This document shows, piece after piece, positions 53,075-62,131 of a stretch of 64,000 bases of DNA. The stretch is from Rhizobium sp. 16-488-2b. Lineage in GTDB: Bacteria; Pseudomonadota; Alphaproteobacteria; Rhizobiales; Rhizobiaceae. The notes beneath the pieces were generated by a model, which saw only the letters and a program-made list of their open reading frames with translations, was not told the origin of the DNA and did no database searches. The position numbers and the translations under genes were made by a program. Position 1 is the stretch's first letter. Each line of letters begins with the position of its first letter. The stretch covers positions 23,905 to 87,904 of the forward strand of contig NZ_JAGHMF010000023.1 of NCBI RefSeq assembly GCF_017741815.1, read 5' to 3'.

Positions 53075-54295
53075 TCAGCGGATCGTGCCCGCCGTCTCCA
53101 GCGTGAAGAGCTCCTGCGGCCGCTGCACGCCCCGCAGCGCGTAGCGCCCGACACAGGCCAGCGCGCCACGCTCGGCTTCAGGAACGGCGGCGGCGAAATC
53201 GGACGACATCAACACGTTGAAATCGACGGACCGGCAAAGCGAGGCGATGCGGCTGACCTCGTTGACGGCAGGGCCGATGACCGTGAAGTCGAGCCGCTCC
53301 TGGCTGCCGATGTTGCCATAGAACACGTCGCCGATATGGAGGCCGATATAGACGTCGGTGGTCGGCCGCTCCTCGAAGGCGCGCTCGTTGTTCAGCGTCA
53401 CCAGTCTCTCGTGCAACACCCGTTCGGCCTTCAGTGCCGCAGAACAGGCATCGGCCGGCGCGTCGGCCTTGAAGATCGCCAGCACCCCGTCGCCGATCAG
53501 CTTCAGCACATTACCGCCGGCCTCATGCACCGCCGTGATGACAAGGTCGCTATAGGCGTTCAGCATCGGCAGGATTTCCTCCGGCGAGGCGCTGTCGGAG
53601 ATCTTCGTGTAGTTCACCAGATCCGAGAACCAGAGCACCGCCGAAATCCGCTCCGACTTGCCCCGGCTGATCTTGCCATCCAGCACCTGGCGCGCCGCAT
53701 CCTCGCCGAGATAGACCTCGGCGATGGTGCGGGCGATGCGCCCGAGCCCGATACACTTGATCGCCAGCGCCAGCACCGGCGCCAGCTTGCGCAGCACCAT
53801 CATGTGATGATCGGAAAACCCTTCCTGATGGCGCGTGGCGAAATGCACGAAGAAGCAATCCATCTCGCCGATCGTGCCGGCCTTGTCGAACTTGCGCACC
53901 ATCGCGACGAAATCGGTATGCCCTTCCGCCTGCATCGTATCCAGCATGTAGAAATCGGCCGGATCACCGAACGCCAGCCGCCGGCGAACCTCGTTCTCGG
54001 GGCCCGTCCAGAGATGGTAGAAGGCCGAGCGATGCCAGTTTTCCAGCGAGTTCCCATCGCCGCCCATCGGGCCATAAGCAAACTCGGGCTCGACATCCTG
54101 CTCGCTATCCCAGCGAAAGGCGCGCCCCTCATGCACCGGGTGCAGCGTATCCATCAGCGCCAGGCTGCGGTCGAGCGGAAGGCCAAGCCTGCGGCAGGTA
54201 TCGCAGAAGCCGGTCAGCAACTCGGTTTCAGTCGCACCATTCAGCCCCTGCTCCGTCAGCCACGTCGCAACCGTACCGATATCACTGTATTCCAT
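53075..54295 (-). CDS. Class III adenylate cyclase
   Basis: A 406-residue cytosolic protein. The N-terminal ~205 residues form a sensor-like region without membrane helices (WHRSAFYHLWTGPENEVRRRL, FFVHFATRHQEGFSDHH). The cyclase domain (about residues 222-400) has the first metal Asp in WFSDLVNYTKISD, Lys and second Asp in LKLIGDGVLAIF, and the adenine-contact region DFTVIGPAVNEVSRIAS. ATG 54295 is preferred. It is a second, differently built cyclase in this window; rhizobia carry many such paralogues. Confidence 0.9.
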   Translation of the reverse strand: MEYSDIGTVATWLTEQGLNGATETELLTGFCDTCRRLGLPLDRSLALMDTLHPVHEGRAFRWDSEQDVEPEFAYGPMGGDGNSLENWHRSAFYHLWTGPENEVRRRLAFGDPADFYMLDTMQAEGHTDFVAMVRKFDKAGTIGEMDCFFVHFATRHQEGFSDHHMMVLRKLAPVLALAIKCIGLGRIARTIAEVYLGEDAARQVLDGKISRGKSERISAVLWFSDLVNYTKISDSASPEEILPMLNAYSDLVITAVHEAGGNVLKLIGDGVLAIFKADAPADACSAALKAERVLHERLVTLNNERAFEERPTTDVYIGLHIGDVFYGNIGSQERLDFTVIGPAVNEVSRIASLCRSVDFNVLMSSDFAAAVPEAERGALACVGRYALRGVQRPQELFTLETAGTIR

Positions 54296-54387
54296 GCCAT
54301 AGTCACCTTGTCTGATACGCAAGCCTTATCGTGATTTGACGACCGACGGAACGGCAAAGCTGACAAACGTCATGTCCCGCCGCGATC

Positions 54388-55404
54388 TCACACCGGCATA
54401 TTGTAAGGTGTGATGATTTCCACCGCCGACAAGGATGCCGGCGCGATACGTCCGGAAACACCACGGCTCATCACAGCGCGGAACGCCGTACGCGCATCGG
54501 AGCGCAGGTCGTGATGCAGCACGAAGCCGATCTTGCCGGCTTTCAAGAGCGCGCGGTTATCGGCATCGAGATCATGTGCGACGAACGCCCGGATCGGCCG
54601 CCCCGCCGCCTCGAAGGCCGCCAGCACCGCGCGATTTCCACCGCCGATCGAATAGACCGCGTCGATCGTCTCGTCGGCCGCGATCGCCCGCGCCGCCAGA
54701 ATGCCGGTCGCCGCGTCCGTTCCGTGCCCTTCGCTGATCTCGGTAATGCCGATCTCACGGTATCGCTCGCGAATGATGCGGCGAAAGCCGATCTCGCGCT
54801 CCTCCTCGCCGCGGAACCGACCGCTCGACAGCGTCACCAGCACCCGTCCCGGAGCGCCGGCAAACCGCTCGCCGATCAGATAGGCGGCGGTCTCGCCCGC
54901 TGCCCGGTTATCCGCTCCCGCATAGGCGATCCGCGCCGAATTGGGCAGATCGGTCACCAGCGTCACCACGGGAATGCCCGCCTCCTCCAGCCGCGACACG
55001 GCGGCGTCGACCTCTGGCACATCGGGCGCCTTGAGCACGACGGCCTTGGTGCCGCGCAGCCGTATCCGGTCGAGAAGCTGGACGATTTCCGCCGGCTTCA
55101 TTACCTCGGCGAAGTGAAAGCGGCAGCGAAACACCGTCGGCAGAAAGGTCGCGACTTCAGCCTCGAAGGCGGCGCGGACCGTCGTGCTGAAGCGCTCCGG
55201 CGTCTCCATCACGATATCGATCGCGATCGTCCGCCCGCCGGCGGCCACCTCCGTCTGCTGCTTCTCGAGCTCCGCGATCGCCGCCCGCACCCGCAGCTCC
55301 GTCTGCCGCCGCACACCCGGCCGGCCGTTCAACACCCGGTCCACGGTCGCGGTGCTCAAGCCCGCCTGAAAGGCGATATCCTTGACGAGAAAGACATGCG
55401 CCAT
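54388..55404 (-). CDS. LacI-family transcriptional regulator
   Basis: A 338-residue regulator. The LacI-type helix-turn-helix and hinge are at the N-terminus (FLVKDIAFQAGLSTATVDRV, then LNGRPGVRRQTELRV). The sugar-binding periplasmic-protein-like domain follows (AIDIVMETPERFSTTVRAAF, AYAGADNRAAGETAAYL). GGAG lies nine bases before ATG 55404. It is divergent from the PhyH gene that heads a glycoside-use cluster and probably represses it. Confidence 0.92.
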   Translation of the reverse strand: MAHVFLVKDIAFQAGLSTATVDRVLNGRPGVRRQTELRVRAAIAELEKQQTEVAAGGRTIAIDIVMETPERFSTTVRAAFEAEVATFLPTVFRCRFHFAEVMKPAEIVQLLDRIRLRGTKAVVLKAPDVPEVDAAVSRLEEAGIPVVTLVTDLPNSARIAYAGADNRAAGETAAYLIGERFAGAPGRVLVTLSSGRFRGEEEREIGFRRIIRERYREIGITEISEGHGTDAATGILAARAIAADETIDAVYSIGGGNRAVLAAFEAAGRPIRAFVAHDLDADNRALLKAGKIGFVLHHDLRSDARTAFRAVMSRGVSGRIAPASLSAVEIITPYNMPV

Positions 55405-55509
55405 GCGGTGAGGCTCCGATCCAATCTGATGTATTTTTGATGGATTCCTGATCTATCACAGCCCTCGCCGCGCCGTATAGTGCCTTCATCAGGAATGGAG
55501 GAGCATCTG

Positions 55510-56697
55510 ATGAAAACCGACAATCTGCAGAAGCTGCGCGCCGACCGCGTCTGGCTCACCGAGGATGCCTGCGATCTCGACGATTTCCGGGCGCTGGCCG
55601 AAAAGACGACATCGCTCGCCGATTATCCGAATGCAGCCGCCGTAGAGAAAAACGTGCTGATCTACGACAGCCGCAATGTCAGGGCTGTCATCGCGGATCC
55701 TGAAGGCAAGCGCGCGCTGTTGGCCGAGATCTGCGAAGCCTTCGCCGAAGGCCCCGGTGTCGTCGTCTTCACCGGCGCCTATGAGGACACGGGTATCATC
55801 GACCGCGCCAGCAAGATCTTCGACGACATCATTACCGAGCAGCACCGCACGTCGACGGGCGGCGGCGATCACTTCGCCAAGGCCGGCGCCAACGACCGCA
55901 TCTGGAACTCGCTCGAAAAGCACTGCCTCGCCGACCCCGACAATTTCGCCGAATACTACGCCAACCCGATCGTGGCGCTGGCAAGCCAGGCATGGCTCGG
56001 CCCGAGCTACCAGATGACTGCGCAGGTCAACCGCGTGAACCCCGGTGGCGCCGCCCAATCCGCGCACCGCGATTATCACCTCGGCTTCCAGTCCTCTCAG
56101 GTGATCGAGCAGTTCCCCGTCCACGTCCACAGGCTCTCGCCGGTGCTGACGCTGCAGGGCGCGGTCGCTCATTGCGACATGCCGCTCGAAAGCGGACCGA
56201 CACTCTTCCTGCCGAACAGCCAGACCTATGTGCCGGGATATCTGGCGCTCAAGCGCCAGGAATTCCGCGGCTATTTCGAGAAGAACCACGTGCAGCTGCC
56301 GCTGAAGAAGGGCGACGTCGTCTTCTTCAACCCGGCGCTCTTCCATGCCGCCGGCACCAACCGCTCGGCCGATATCAAGCGCGTCGCCAACCTGCTGCAG
56401 GTCTCCTCCGCCTTCGGCCGCGCCATGGAAACGGTCGATCGGCAGCGCATGAGCGCCACCCTCTTCCCGGCGCTGAAGCGACTGTCCGACACGCTCTCGC
56501 AATCACAAATCGCCAATGCGGTGGCCGCCTGCGCCGAGGGCTACTCCTTCCCCACCAACCTCGACCGCGACCCACCGCTCGGCGGCCTCGCACCGAAGAC
56601 ACAGGCGCAGCTGATGCACGAGGCACTGGCGGCGGGCTGGAGCGACGAGATGTTCGCGGAGGTGCTGGCGAAACAGGCGGAGAAAAAGCTGAGCTGA
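55510..56697 (+). CDS. PhyH-type Fe(II)/2-oxoglutarate dioxygenase in the glycoside cluster
   Basis: A 395-residue oxygenase. The metal triad is HRD (about residues 186-188 in QSAHRDYHLGFQ) and His279 (NPALFHAAGTNRS), with Arg in DIKRVANLLQVSS suited to bind 2-oxoglutarate. It is longer than the PhyH protein at 2428 and not closely similar. GGAGGAG precedes ATG 55510. It is followed by an SDR, an SMP-30 lactonase and a GH2 glycosidase. A role in oxidising a sugar or removing a substituent from the glycoside is inferred; no substrate is known. Confidence 0.87.
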   Translation: MKTDNLQKLRADRVWLTEDACDLDDFRALAEKTTSLADYPNAAAVEKNVLIYDSRNVRAVIADPEGKRALLAEICEAFAEGPGVVVFTGAYEDTGIIDRASKIFDDIITEQHRTSTGGGDHFAKAGANDRIWNSLEKHCLADPDNFAEYYANPIVALASQAWLGPSYQMTAQVNRVNPGGAAQSAHRDYHLGFQSSQVIEQFPVHVHRLSPVLTLQGAVAHCDMPLESGPTLFLPNSQTYVPGYLALKRQEFRGYFEKNHVQLPLKKGDVVFFNPALFHAAGTNRSADIKRVANLLQVSSAFGRAMETVDRQRMSATLFPALKRLSDTLSQSQIANAVAACAEGYSFPTNLDRDPPLGGLAPKTQAQLMHEALAAGWSDEMFAEVLAKQAEKKLS

Positions 56698-56734
56698 GCA
56701 CGCAGCACGGCATTCAATAACGACAACGACAAAA

Positions 56735-56757
56735 GGCCTCTCGCATCGCGAGGGGCC
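56735..56757 (+). terminator. Stem-loop between dioxygenase and SDR genes
   Basis: GGCCTCTCGC and GCGAGGGGCC form a 10-bp stem (one G-T pair) with an ATC loop and no real T-run. It may separate expression of the dioxygenase from the genes downstream. Confidence 0.45.
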
Positions 56758-56798
56758 ATTCGCGCATCATCAGTCAGATATCATAGGGAGGAACATAT

Positions 56799-57620
56799 AT
56801 GAGCACAGACCACAGCCGCCTCGACGGCAAGATCGCCATCGTCACCGGCGGCACGCAGGGCCTCGGCGCCACCATCGCCCGGCTGTTTGCCGAGCGCGGC
56901 GCCAAGGGCATCGTCATCTGCGGCCGCAACGCCGACAAGGGCCGCGCGAAGGCCGAGGAGATCTCAAGCGCGACCGGCGCCGAGGTGGTCTATGTCCAGG
57001 CCGATCTCTCCAAGGTGGAGGATGCCAGCAAGGTCGTGCAGGCCTGCGACACGGCTTTCGGTCGCGTCGATGCGCTGGTCAACGCCGCCGCCACCACCGA
57101 TCGCGGCACCATTCTCGACACCAGCCCCGAACTCTTCGACACCATGTTCGCGATCAACGTGCGCGCGCCCTTCTTCCTGATCCAGGAAAGCGTGAAAATC
57201 ATGCGCCGCGAAAACACCGAGGGCACGATCGTCAATATCGGCTCGATGTCGGCCAAGGCGGGCCAGCCCTTCATCGCCGCCTATTGCGCCTCCAAGGGCG
57301 CGCTGGAAACGCTGACCAAGAACACCGCCTATGCGCTGCTGCGCAACCGCATCCGCGTCAACGGATTGAACATCGGCTGGATGGCCTCGGAAGGCGAGGA
57401 CCGTATCCAGCGCGAATTCCACGGCGCCGCCGCCAACTGGCTGGACGAAGCCGCCGCCGCCCAGCCCTTCGGCCGTCTTGTCGACCCCGAGGAAGTGGCC
57501 CGCGCCTGCGCCTACCTTTCATCGCCGGAATCCGGCCTGATGACCGGCTCGATGATCTGTTTCGACCAATCGATCTGGGGCGCCTACGACGGCTCGCCGC
57601 ACCCGCAGGCCCCGCTCTGA
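56799..57620 (+). CDS. SDR-family oxidoreductase
   Basis: A 273-residue short-chain dehydrogenase. The cofactor loop is VTGGTQGLGATIA (about residues 15-27), NAAATTDRG follows near 92, the catalytic Ser in IGSMSAKAG and Tyr-Lys in YCASKGAL. The C-terminus (DQSIWGAYDGSPHPQ) is longer than in standard members. GGGAGGAA precedes ATG 56799. In this cluster it may oxidise the released sugar to a lactone or ketose (inference). Confidence 0.88.
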   Translation: MSTDHSRLDGKIAIVTGGTQGLGATIARLFAERGAKGIVICGRNADKGRAKAEEISSATGAEVVYVQADLSKVEDASKVVQACDTAFGRVDALVNAAATTDRGTILDTSPELFDTMFAINVRAPFFLIQESVKIMRRENTEGTIVNIGSMSAKAGQPFIAAYCASKGALETLTKNTAYALLRNRIRVNGLNIGWMASEGEDRIQREFHGAAANWLDEAAAAQPFGRLVDPEEVARACAYLSSPESGLMTGSMICFDQSIWGAYDGSPHPQAPL

Positions 57621-57734
57621 AAAATTGCCAAAGCCAAAAATGCCGGAGCCTCGGCCTTTTGCGCGGCCGGGCTCTGGCACGTCGCTTCGTTTACGTTTAC
57701 GAAGGAGATCAAATCGCTTTGGGAGGAGCAGCCT

Positions 57735-58646
57735 GTGTCGCAAGATGCGCTTTATGACATCAGAGATGATCGTTTCAATCGCCTGATCGCGGGCAGCGCC
57801 AGACTGGAAGAACTCTATTCCGGATGCCGCTGGGCCGAGGGTCCCGTCTGGTTCTCCGATCTCAACTGCCTGCTCTGGAGCGACATCCCCAACGAGCGCA
57901 TCATGCGCTGGGTGCCCGATGGGGGCGCCTCGGTCTTCCGCTCCCCGTCCAACTATGTCAACGGCAACACCCGCGATCGCCAGGGCCGGCTGGTATCCTG
58001 CGAACATGGCGGCCGCCGCGTGACCCGCACCGAGGCGGATGGCCGCATCACCGTGCTTGCCGATCGCTACAAGGGCAAGCGGCTCAATTCGCCCAACGAC
58101 GTCGTCGTCCGCTCCGACGGCTCCATCTGGTTCACCGATCCCAGCTACGGCATCATGTCCGATTATGAAGGCCACAAGGCCGAGCCCGAGCAGGAAACCA
58201 GAAACGTCTACCGCATCGATGCCGGAACCGGCGAAATCGAAGCGGTCGCCACCGACTTCATCCAGCCCAACGGCCTCGCCTTCTCGCCGGATGAAAAGCA
58301 GCTCTACATCGCCGATTCAGGCTCCTCGAACCACGAGGTGCCCCGCCATATCCGCGTCTTCGACGTCGTCGACGACCGCAAGCTGACCAACAGCCGCTAC
58401 TTCTGCTCGATCGACAACGGCGTGCCCGATGGCTTCCGTTTCGACGTTGCCGGCAATCTCTGGAGCAGTGCCGCCGACGGCGTTCACTGCTTCGCGCCAG
58501 ACGGCACCCTTCTCGGGAAGATCAAGGTTCCGCAGACGGTCTCCAACATCACCTTCGGCGGCCAGAAGAAAAACCGCCTGTTCATAACCGCGACGCAATC
58601 GGTCTACGCCATTTACACGACGACCAACGGCGCCCAGTACCCGTAA
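57735..58646 (+). CDS. SMP-30/gluconolactonase-family protein
   Basis: A 303-residue beta-propeller lactonase. The metal ligands appear in CRWAEGPVWF (Glu near 37), SPNDVVVRSDG (Asn near 119), and PNGLAFSPDEKQLYIADSG (Asn near 179 and Asp near 193). It starts at GTG 57735, seven bases after GGGAGGAG. It would hydrolyse an aldonolactone, fitting the SDR upstream. Confidence 0.9.
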   Translation: MSQDALYDIRDDRFNRLIAGSARLEELYSGCRWAEGPVWFSDLNCLLWSDIPNERIMRWVPDGGASVFRSPSNYVNGNTRDRQGRLVSCEHGGRRVTRTEADGRITVLADRYKGKRLNSPNDVVVRSDGSIWFTDPSYGIMSDYEGHKAEPEQETRNVYRIDAGTGEIEAVATDFIQPNGLAFSPDEKQLYIADSGSSNHEVPRHIRVFDVVDDRKLTNSRYFCSIDNGVPDGFRFDVAGNLWSSAADGVHCFAPDGTLLGKIKVPQTVSNITFGGQKKNRLFITATQSVYAIYTTTNGAQYP

Positions 58647-58738
58647 GCCAAAACTGACATTGAACGCGTAGTCGAGACCGCTTGTGGCGCCTCGCTGCGC
58701 CTCCGTCCCCGATACCGTTACTGCCGTGAGAAACTGAC

Positions 58739-60982
58739 ATGCGTTCCATCGTTCCCTATAACGAATCCTGGGCTTTCCATGAGGGTGCCGGCCAGCATCT
58801 GCTGCGCGATTTCGACGGCCGCTTCATCGTCAACCTGCCGCATACGGCGGTCGAACTCCCGTTCAACTATTTTGATGAAGCGAGCTACCAGCGCGCTTTC
58901 ACCTATCAGAAACTGCTGCGCTGGATGCCGGAATTCGAGGGCCGCGAGGTCTCGCTGGTGTTCGACGCCGCCATGGCCGACGCCGTGGTCTATCTGAACG
59001 GCGAGGAGATCATCGCCCACAAGGATGGCTACACGCCCTTCGAGGCGCGCCTGACCAACGGCCTGCAACGCGGCGACAACCTGATATCAGTCACCATCGA
59101 CGGCAGCGAGAACCCCGCCATCCCGCCCTTCGGCGGCGCGATCGATTACCTGACTTACGCCGGCATCTACCGCGAGGTCTGGCTGAAGGTCACCGATCCC
59201 GTCTCGATCCAAAACGTCAAGATCGAGACCACGGATGTGCTTTCGGAAGAAAAGTCCGCTTCCGTCCGTGTCCATCTCTCCAACCCTCGCAACGTGCCCT
59301 TCCTGGGAACGCTGACGGCCTCGCTCGCCGATATCGATGGCAATGTGCTGGCCACCGCGTCAGCGGACACGACCGGCGACGACGCGACGCTTGATTTCAG
59401 CGGCCTCACCGGTATTGCACTCTGGGATATCGACAATCCGGAACTCTACCAGATGACGGTGGAGCTCAAGACCAGCCATGGTTCGGACAGGTTGACGACC
59501 AGCTTCGGTTTCCGCACGGCCGAATTCACCCCCGAGGGCTTCCGGCTGAACGGCCGGCCGCTGAAGCTGCGCGGCCTAAACCGCCACCAGTCCTTCCCCT
59601 ATGTCGGCTACGCCGCCGGACGCTCCGCCCAGGAACGCGACGCCGACATCATGAAGTCCATGCTGAAGTGCAACATGGTCCGCACCTCGCACTATCCGCA
59701 ATCGAAGTGGTTTCTCGATCGCTGCGACAAGATCGGCCTGCTCGTGTTCGAGGAAATCCCCGGCTGGCAGCACATCGGCGACCAGGAATGGCAGCATGAA
59801 TCCATCCGCAACGTCCGCCGGATGATCGAGCGCGACTGGAACCATCCCTCGATCGTCATCTGGGGCGTGCGCATCAACGAGAGCCAGGACAGCCACCACT
59901 TCTACGCCGAGACCAACCGGCTTGCCCGCGAGCTCGATCCTACCCGTCCGACCGGCGGCGTTCGCTACATCACCGATAGCGAGCTGCTCGAGGACGTCTA
60001 CACGATGAACGACTTCATCCTCGGCAACGAGGAGCTGCCCGGCGCCAACCGCCCGCGCACGCCGCTGCGCCCGCAGCAGGAAAGCACCGGCCTTTCCTAC
60101 AAGGTGCCATATATGATCACCGAATTCGGTGGTCACATGTACCCGACCAAGATCTACGACCAGGAAGCGCGCCAGGCCGAACATGTCCGCCGCCACCTGG
60201 AAGTGCTGAACGCCGCCTATGGCGATCCCGACATAGCGGGCGCCATCGGCTGGTGCATGTTCGACTACAACACCCACAAGGATTTCGGCTCCGGCGACCG
60301 CATCTGCTACCACGGCGTCATGGACATGTTCCGCGAACCGAAATTCGCCGCTTACGCTTATGCCAGCCAGTGTGAACCTTCCGAAGAGGTGATCATGAAG
60401 CCGGTGACCTTCTGGGCACGCGGCGAGCGCAACATCGGCGGCGTGCTCCCGTTGATCGTGCTGACGAATTGCGACGAGGTCGAGCTGGCCTATGGCTCGG
60501 TGACCAAGCGCGTCGGCCCCGACTACGAGAACTTCCCGCACCTGCCGCATCCGCCTGTGGTCTTCGACCACCGCCACTTCACCGCCGACGAACTCGGCAT
60601 ATGGGGCCAGAAGTGGATCGACGGCAGCTTCACCGGCTATGTCGACGGCGCGCTCGTGGCAAAGCTGACGCTGGTCGCCGATCCTTTGCCGACGACGCTG
60701 CAGGTGGTGGCCGACAGTACCCGGCTGAAGGCACGCGAACGCGACACCACCCGTGTCGTGTTGCGCGCGCTCGACCAGCAAGGCCAGCGCCTGCCCTTCC
60801 TGAACGAAGTGGTGACGATATCTCTCACCGGCCCGGCAAAGATCGTCGGCCCCAGCACCATCCCGCTCCAGGGCGGCACGGCCGGTCTCTGGATCGAGAC
60901 CACGGGCCTGACCGGCGAGATCACGCTTGCGGCCACCTGCCCTCGCTTTGGTAAAGTCACGCTGACGCTCGCCGCCGTGTGA
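58739..60982 (+). CDS. Glycoside hydrolase family 2 protein (beta-glucuronidase/beta-galactosidase type)
   Basis: A 747-residue GH2 enzyme. An N-terminal jelly-roll (about residues 1-160; PFGGAIDYLTYAGIYREVWL) is followed by an immunoglobulin-like domain and the TIM barrel. The acid/base is Glu381 in WGVRINESQD and the nucleophile Glu462 in YMITEFGGHM; LRGLNRHQSFPYVGY is the usual substrate-side loop. The C-terminal ~150 residues add beta domains. No signal peptide is seen, so it acts in the cytoplasm on an imported glycoside. No transporter lies in the cluster. Confidence 0.9.
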   Translation: MRSIVPYNESWAFHEGAGQHLLRDFDGRFIVNLPHTAVELPFNYFDEASYQRAFTYQKLLRWMPEFEGREVSLVFDAAMADAVVYLNGEEIIAHKDGYTPFEARLTNGLQRGDNLISVTIDGSENPAIPPFGGAIDYLTYAGIYREVWLKVTDPVSIQNVKIETTDVLSEEKSASVRVHLSNPRNVPFLGTLTASLADIDGNVLATASADTTGDDATLDFSGLTGIALWDIDNPELYQMTVELKTSHGSDRLTTSFGFRTAEFTPEGFRLNGRPLKLRGLNRHQSFPYVGYAAGRSAQERDADIMKSMLKCNMVRTSHYPQSKWFLDRCDKIGLLVFEEIPGWQHIGDQEWQHESIRNVRRMIERDWNHPSIVIWGVRINESQDSHHFYAETNRLARELDPTRPTGGVRYITDSELLEDVYTMNDFILGNEELPGANRPRTPLRPQQESTGLSYKVPYMITEFGGHMYPTKIYDQEARQAEHVRRHLEVLNAAYGDPDIAGAIGWCMFDYNTHKDFGSGDRICYHGVMDMFREPKFAAYAYASQCEPSEEVIMKPVTFWARGERNIGGVLPLIVLTNCDEVELAYGSVTKRVGPDYENFPHLPHPPVVFDHRHFTADELGIWGQKWIDGSFTGYVDGALVAKLTLVADPLPTTLQVVADSTRLKARERDTTRVVLRALDQQGQRLPFLNEVVTISLTGPAKIVGPSTIPLQGGTAGLWIETTGLTGEITLAATCPRFGKVTLTLAAV

Positions 60983-60992
60983 CGGCGGCCAC

Positions 60993-61018
60993 AGCCCTGG
61001 TCTTCACAGGCCAGGGCT
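60993..61018. terminator. Hairpin between GH2 and lipoprotein genes
   Basis: AGCCCTGG and CCAGGGCT form a perfect 8-bp stem with a 10-nt loop between convergent genes. It lacks a T-run on either strand. Confidence 0.5.
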
Positions 61019-61037
61019 CGATGCGCTCCCATCGCGC

Positions 61038-61355
61038 TCAGACGGGCGTCACCGACCGCACGCTGCCGTTGTTGTCGACGATGCAGGAGTATTTTTTACC
61101 CCCGGCGTCGAGATCAACGGCGAACGTCCCGTCAGGCTGCAGCCGAGAGCCTGTCGGCAGAACCTTGACACCGGCTCCGGCGCTGCTCGTCACCGCATTG
61201 GCGCAAAGCAACTGCAGATCGGCCGGCGCCGTCATCAGCGTTGTGCGCGCCATGGCTTCTGGTGGCGGCGGTGCCGGTGTGCAGGCGCCCAACGATAACA
61301 GTCCCGCCAGGCCCAGAAGAGCCCGACCGCCTCGCTTCAATTCGTCTCTCGACAT
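61038..61355 (-). CDS. Small lipoprotein of unknown function
   Basis: A 105-residue protein with a lipoprotein signal (ALLGLAGLLSLGAC, lipidated Cys near 25) and a Pro-rich linker after it. The mature part (~80 residues) contains two Cys (LLCANAV, KYSCIVD). I recognise no family. GGAGGGG precedes ATG 61355. It lies 65 bp after the L,D-transpeptidase gene on the same strand. Confidence 0.8.
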   Translation of the reverse strand: MSRDELKRGGRALLGLAGLLSLGACTPAPPPPEAMARTTLMTAPADLQLLCANAVTSSAGAGVKVLPTGSRLQPDGTFAVDLDAGGKKYSCIVDNNGSVRSVTPV

Positions 61356-61420
61356 CTGTCCCCTCCAGACGTTGATAAATTCTGGCCTGATCAATCCCCG
61401 GTCAATGCCGGCGCCGTCGA

Positions 61421-62131
61421 TCAGATACCCTTGTAGAGTGCAGCCCCCTGCATGAGCACGATGACCTTGGCACCGATCTGCACCCGCGAATGCAGATCCG
61501 TCACGTCGTCATTGTTGAGCCTGATGCACCCGGACGATACATCGAGGCCGATCGTCCAGGGCTCGGCCGTGCCGTGGATGCGGTAGATCGTGTCCTGGTC
61601 GCCGGCATAGAGATAAAGCGCGCGTGCCCCGAGCGGGTTTTCCGGCCCGCCGGGCATGCCGGCCGCCCATTTGGCCGCATTGGCATCGCGCGCCACCATT
61701 TCGGCGGGCGGCGTCCATACCGGCCATTCGGCCGTGCGCCCGACCCGCACGATCCCCGCCCAGCCGAACCCATCGCGGCCGACGCCGATACCGTAACGGA
61801 TCGCCTGTCCGCCCGGTTGCACGAGGTAGAGAAAATGCTGGTTGCCATCGATGATGATCGTCCCGGGCGGCTCCGCGGTCCGGAACGTCACGATCTGCCT
61901 GCGAAAGGCTTCCGGCGATTGCTTGTTGCGCGCGTAATATTGCCGGGCCTTCTTGCTGTCATAATCGACCCATGTCCGCGTCTTGGCGTCATAGATCTGC
62001 GTCTGCGCCAGCACGATGACGGGCGCCAGCAACACTGCCGCCACCGCAAAAGGCAACCCCTTGCGCAAGCGCCGGGTTACCCAACCGAACGCCGCACCGC
62101 ATGTTGCCACAGAAGAAGACCGCGCCCTCAT
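61421..62131 (-). CDS. L,D-transpeptidase (YkuD family)
   Basis: A 236-residue periplasmic enzyme. The N-terminal membrane or signal segment is GLPFAVAAVLLAPVIVLA (about 25-42). The catalytic domain carries the family His in YRIHGTAEPW (near 185) and Cys near 202 in VSSGCIRLNN. It forms 3-3 peptidoglycan crosslinks or attaches proteins to the wall. ATG 62131 overlaps the stop of the upstream binding-protein gene (ATGA), an unusual partner. Confidence 0.93.
   Translation of the reverse strand: MRARSSSVATCGAAFGWVTRRLRKGLPFAVAAVLLAPVIVLAQTQIYDAKTRTWVDYDSKKARQYYARNKQSPEAFRRQIVTFRTAEPPGTIIIDGNQHFLYLVQPGGQAIRYGIGVGRDGFGWAGIVRVGRTAEWPVWTPPAEMVARDANAAKWAAGMPGGPENPLGARALYLYAGDQDTIYRIHGTAEPWTIGLDVSSGCIRLNNDDVTDLHSRVQIGAKVIVLMQGAALYKGI

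Noticed and set aside
54348..54370. GGAAC-N15-CGTC between the LacI and cyclase genes
   Set aside because: The spacer is short, and it points right, where the next gene runs in the opposite direction.
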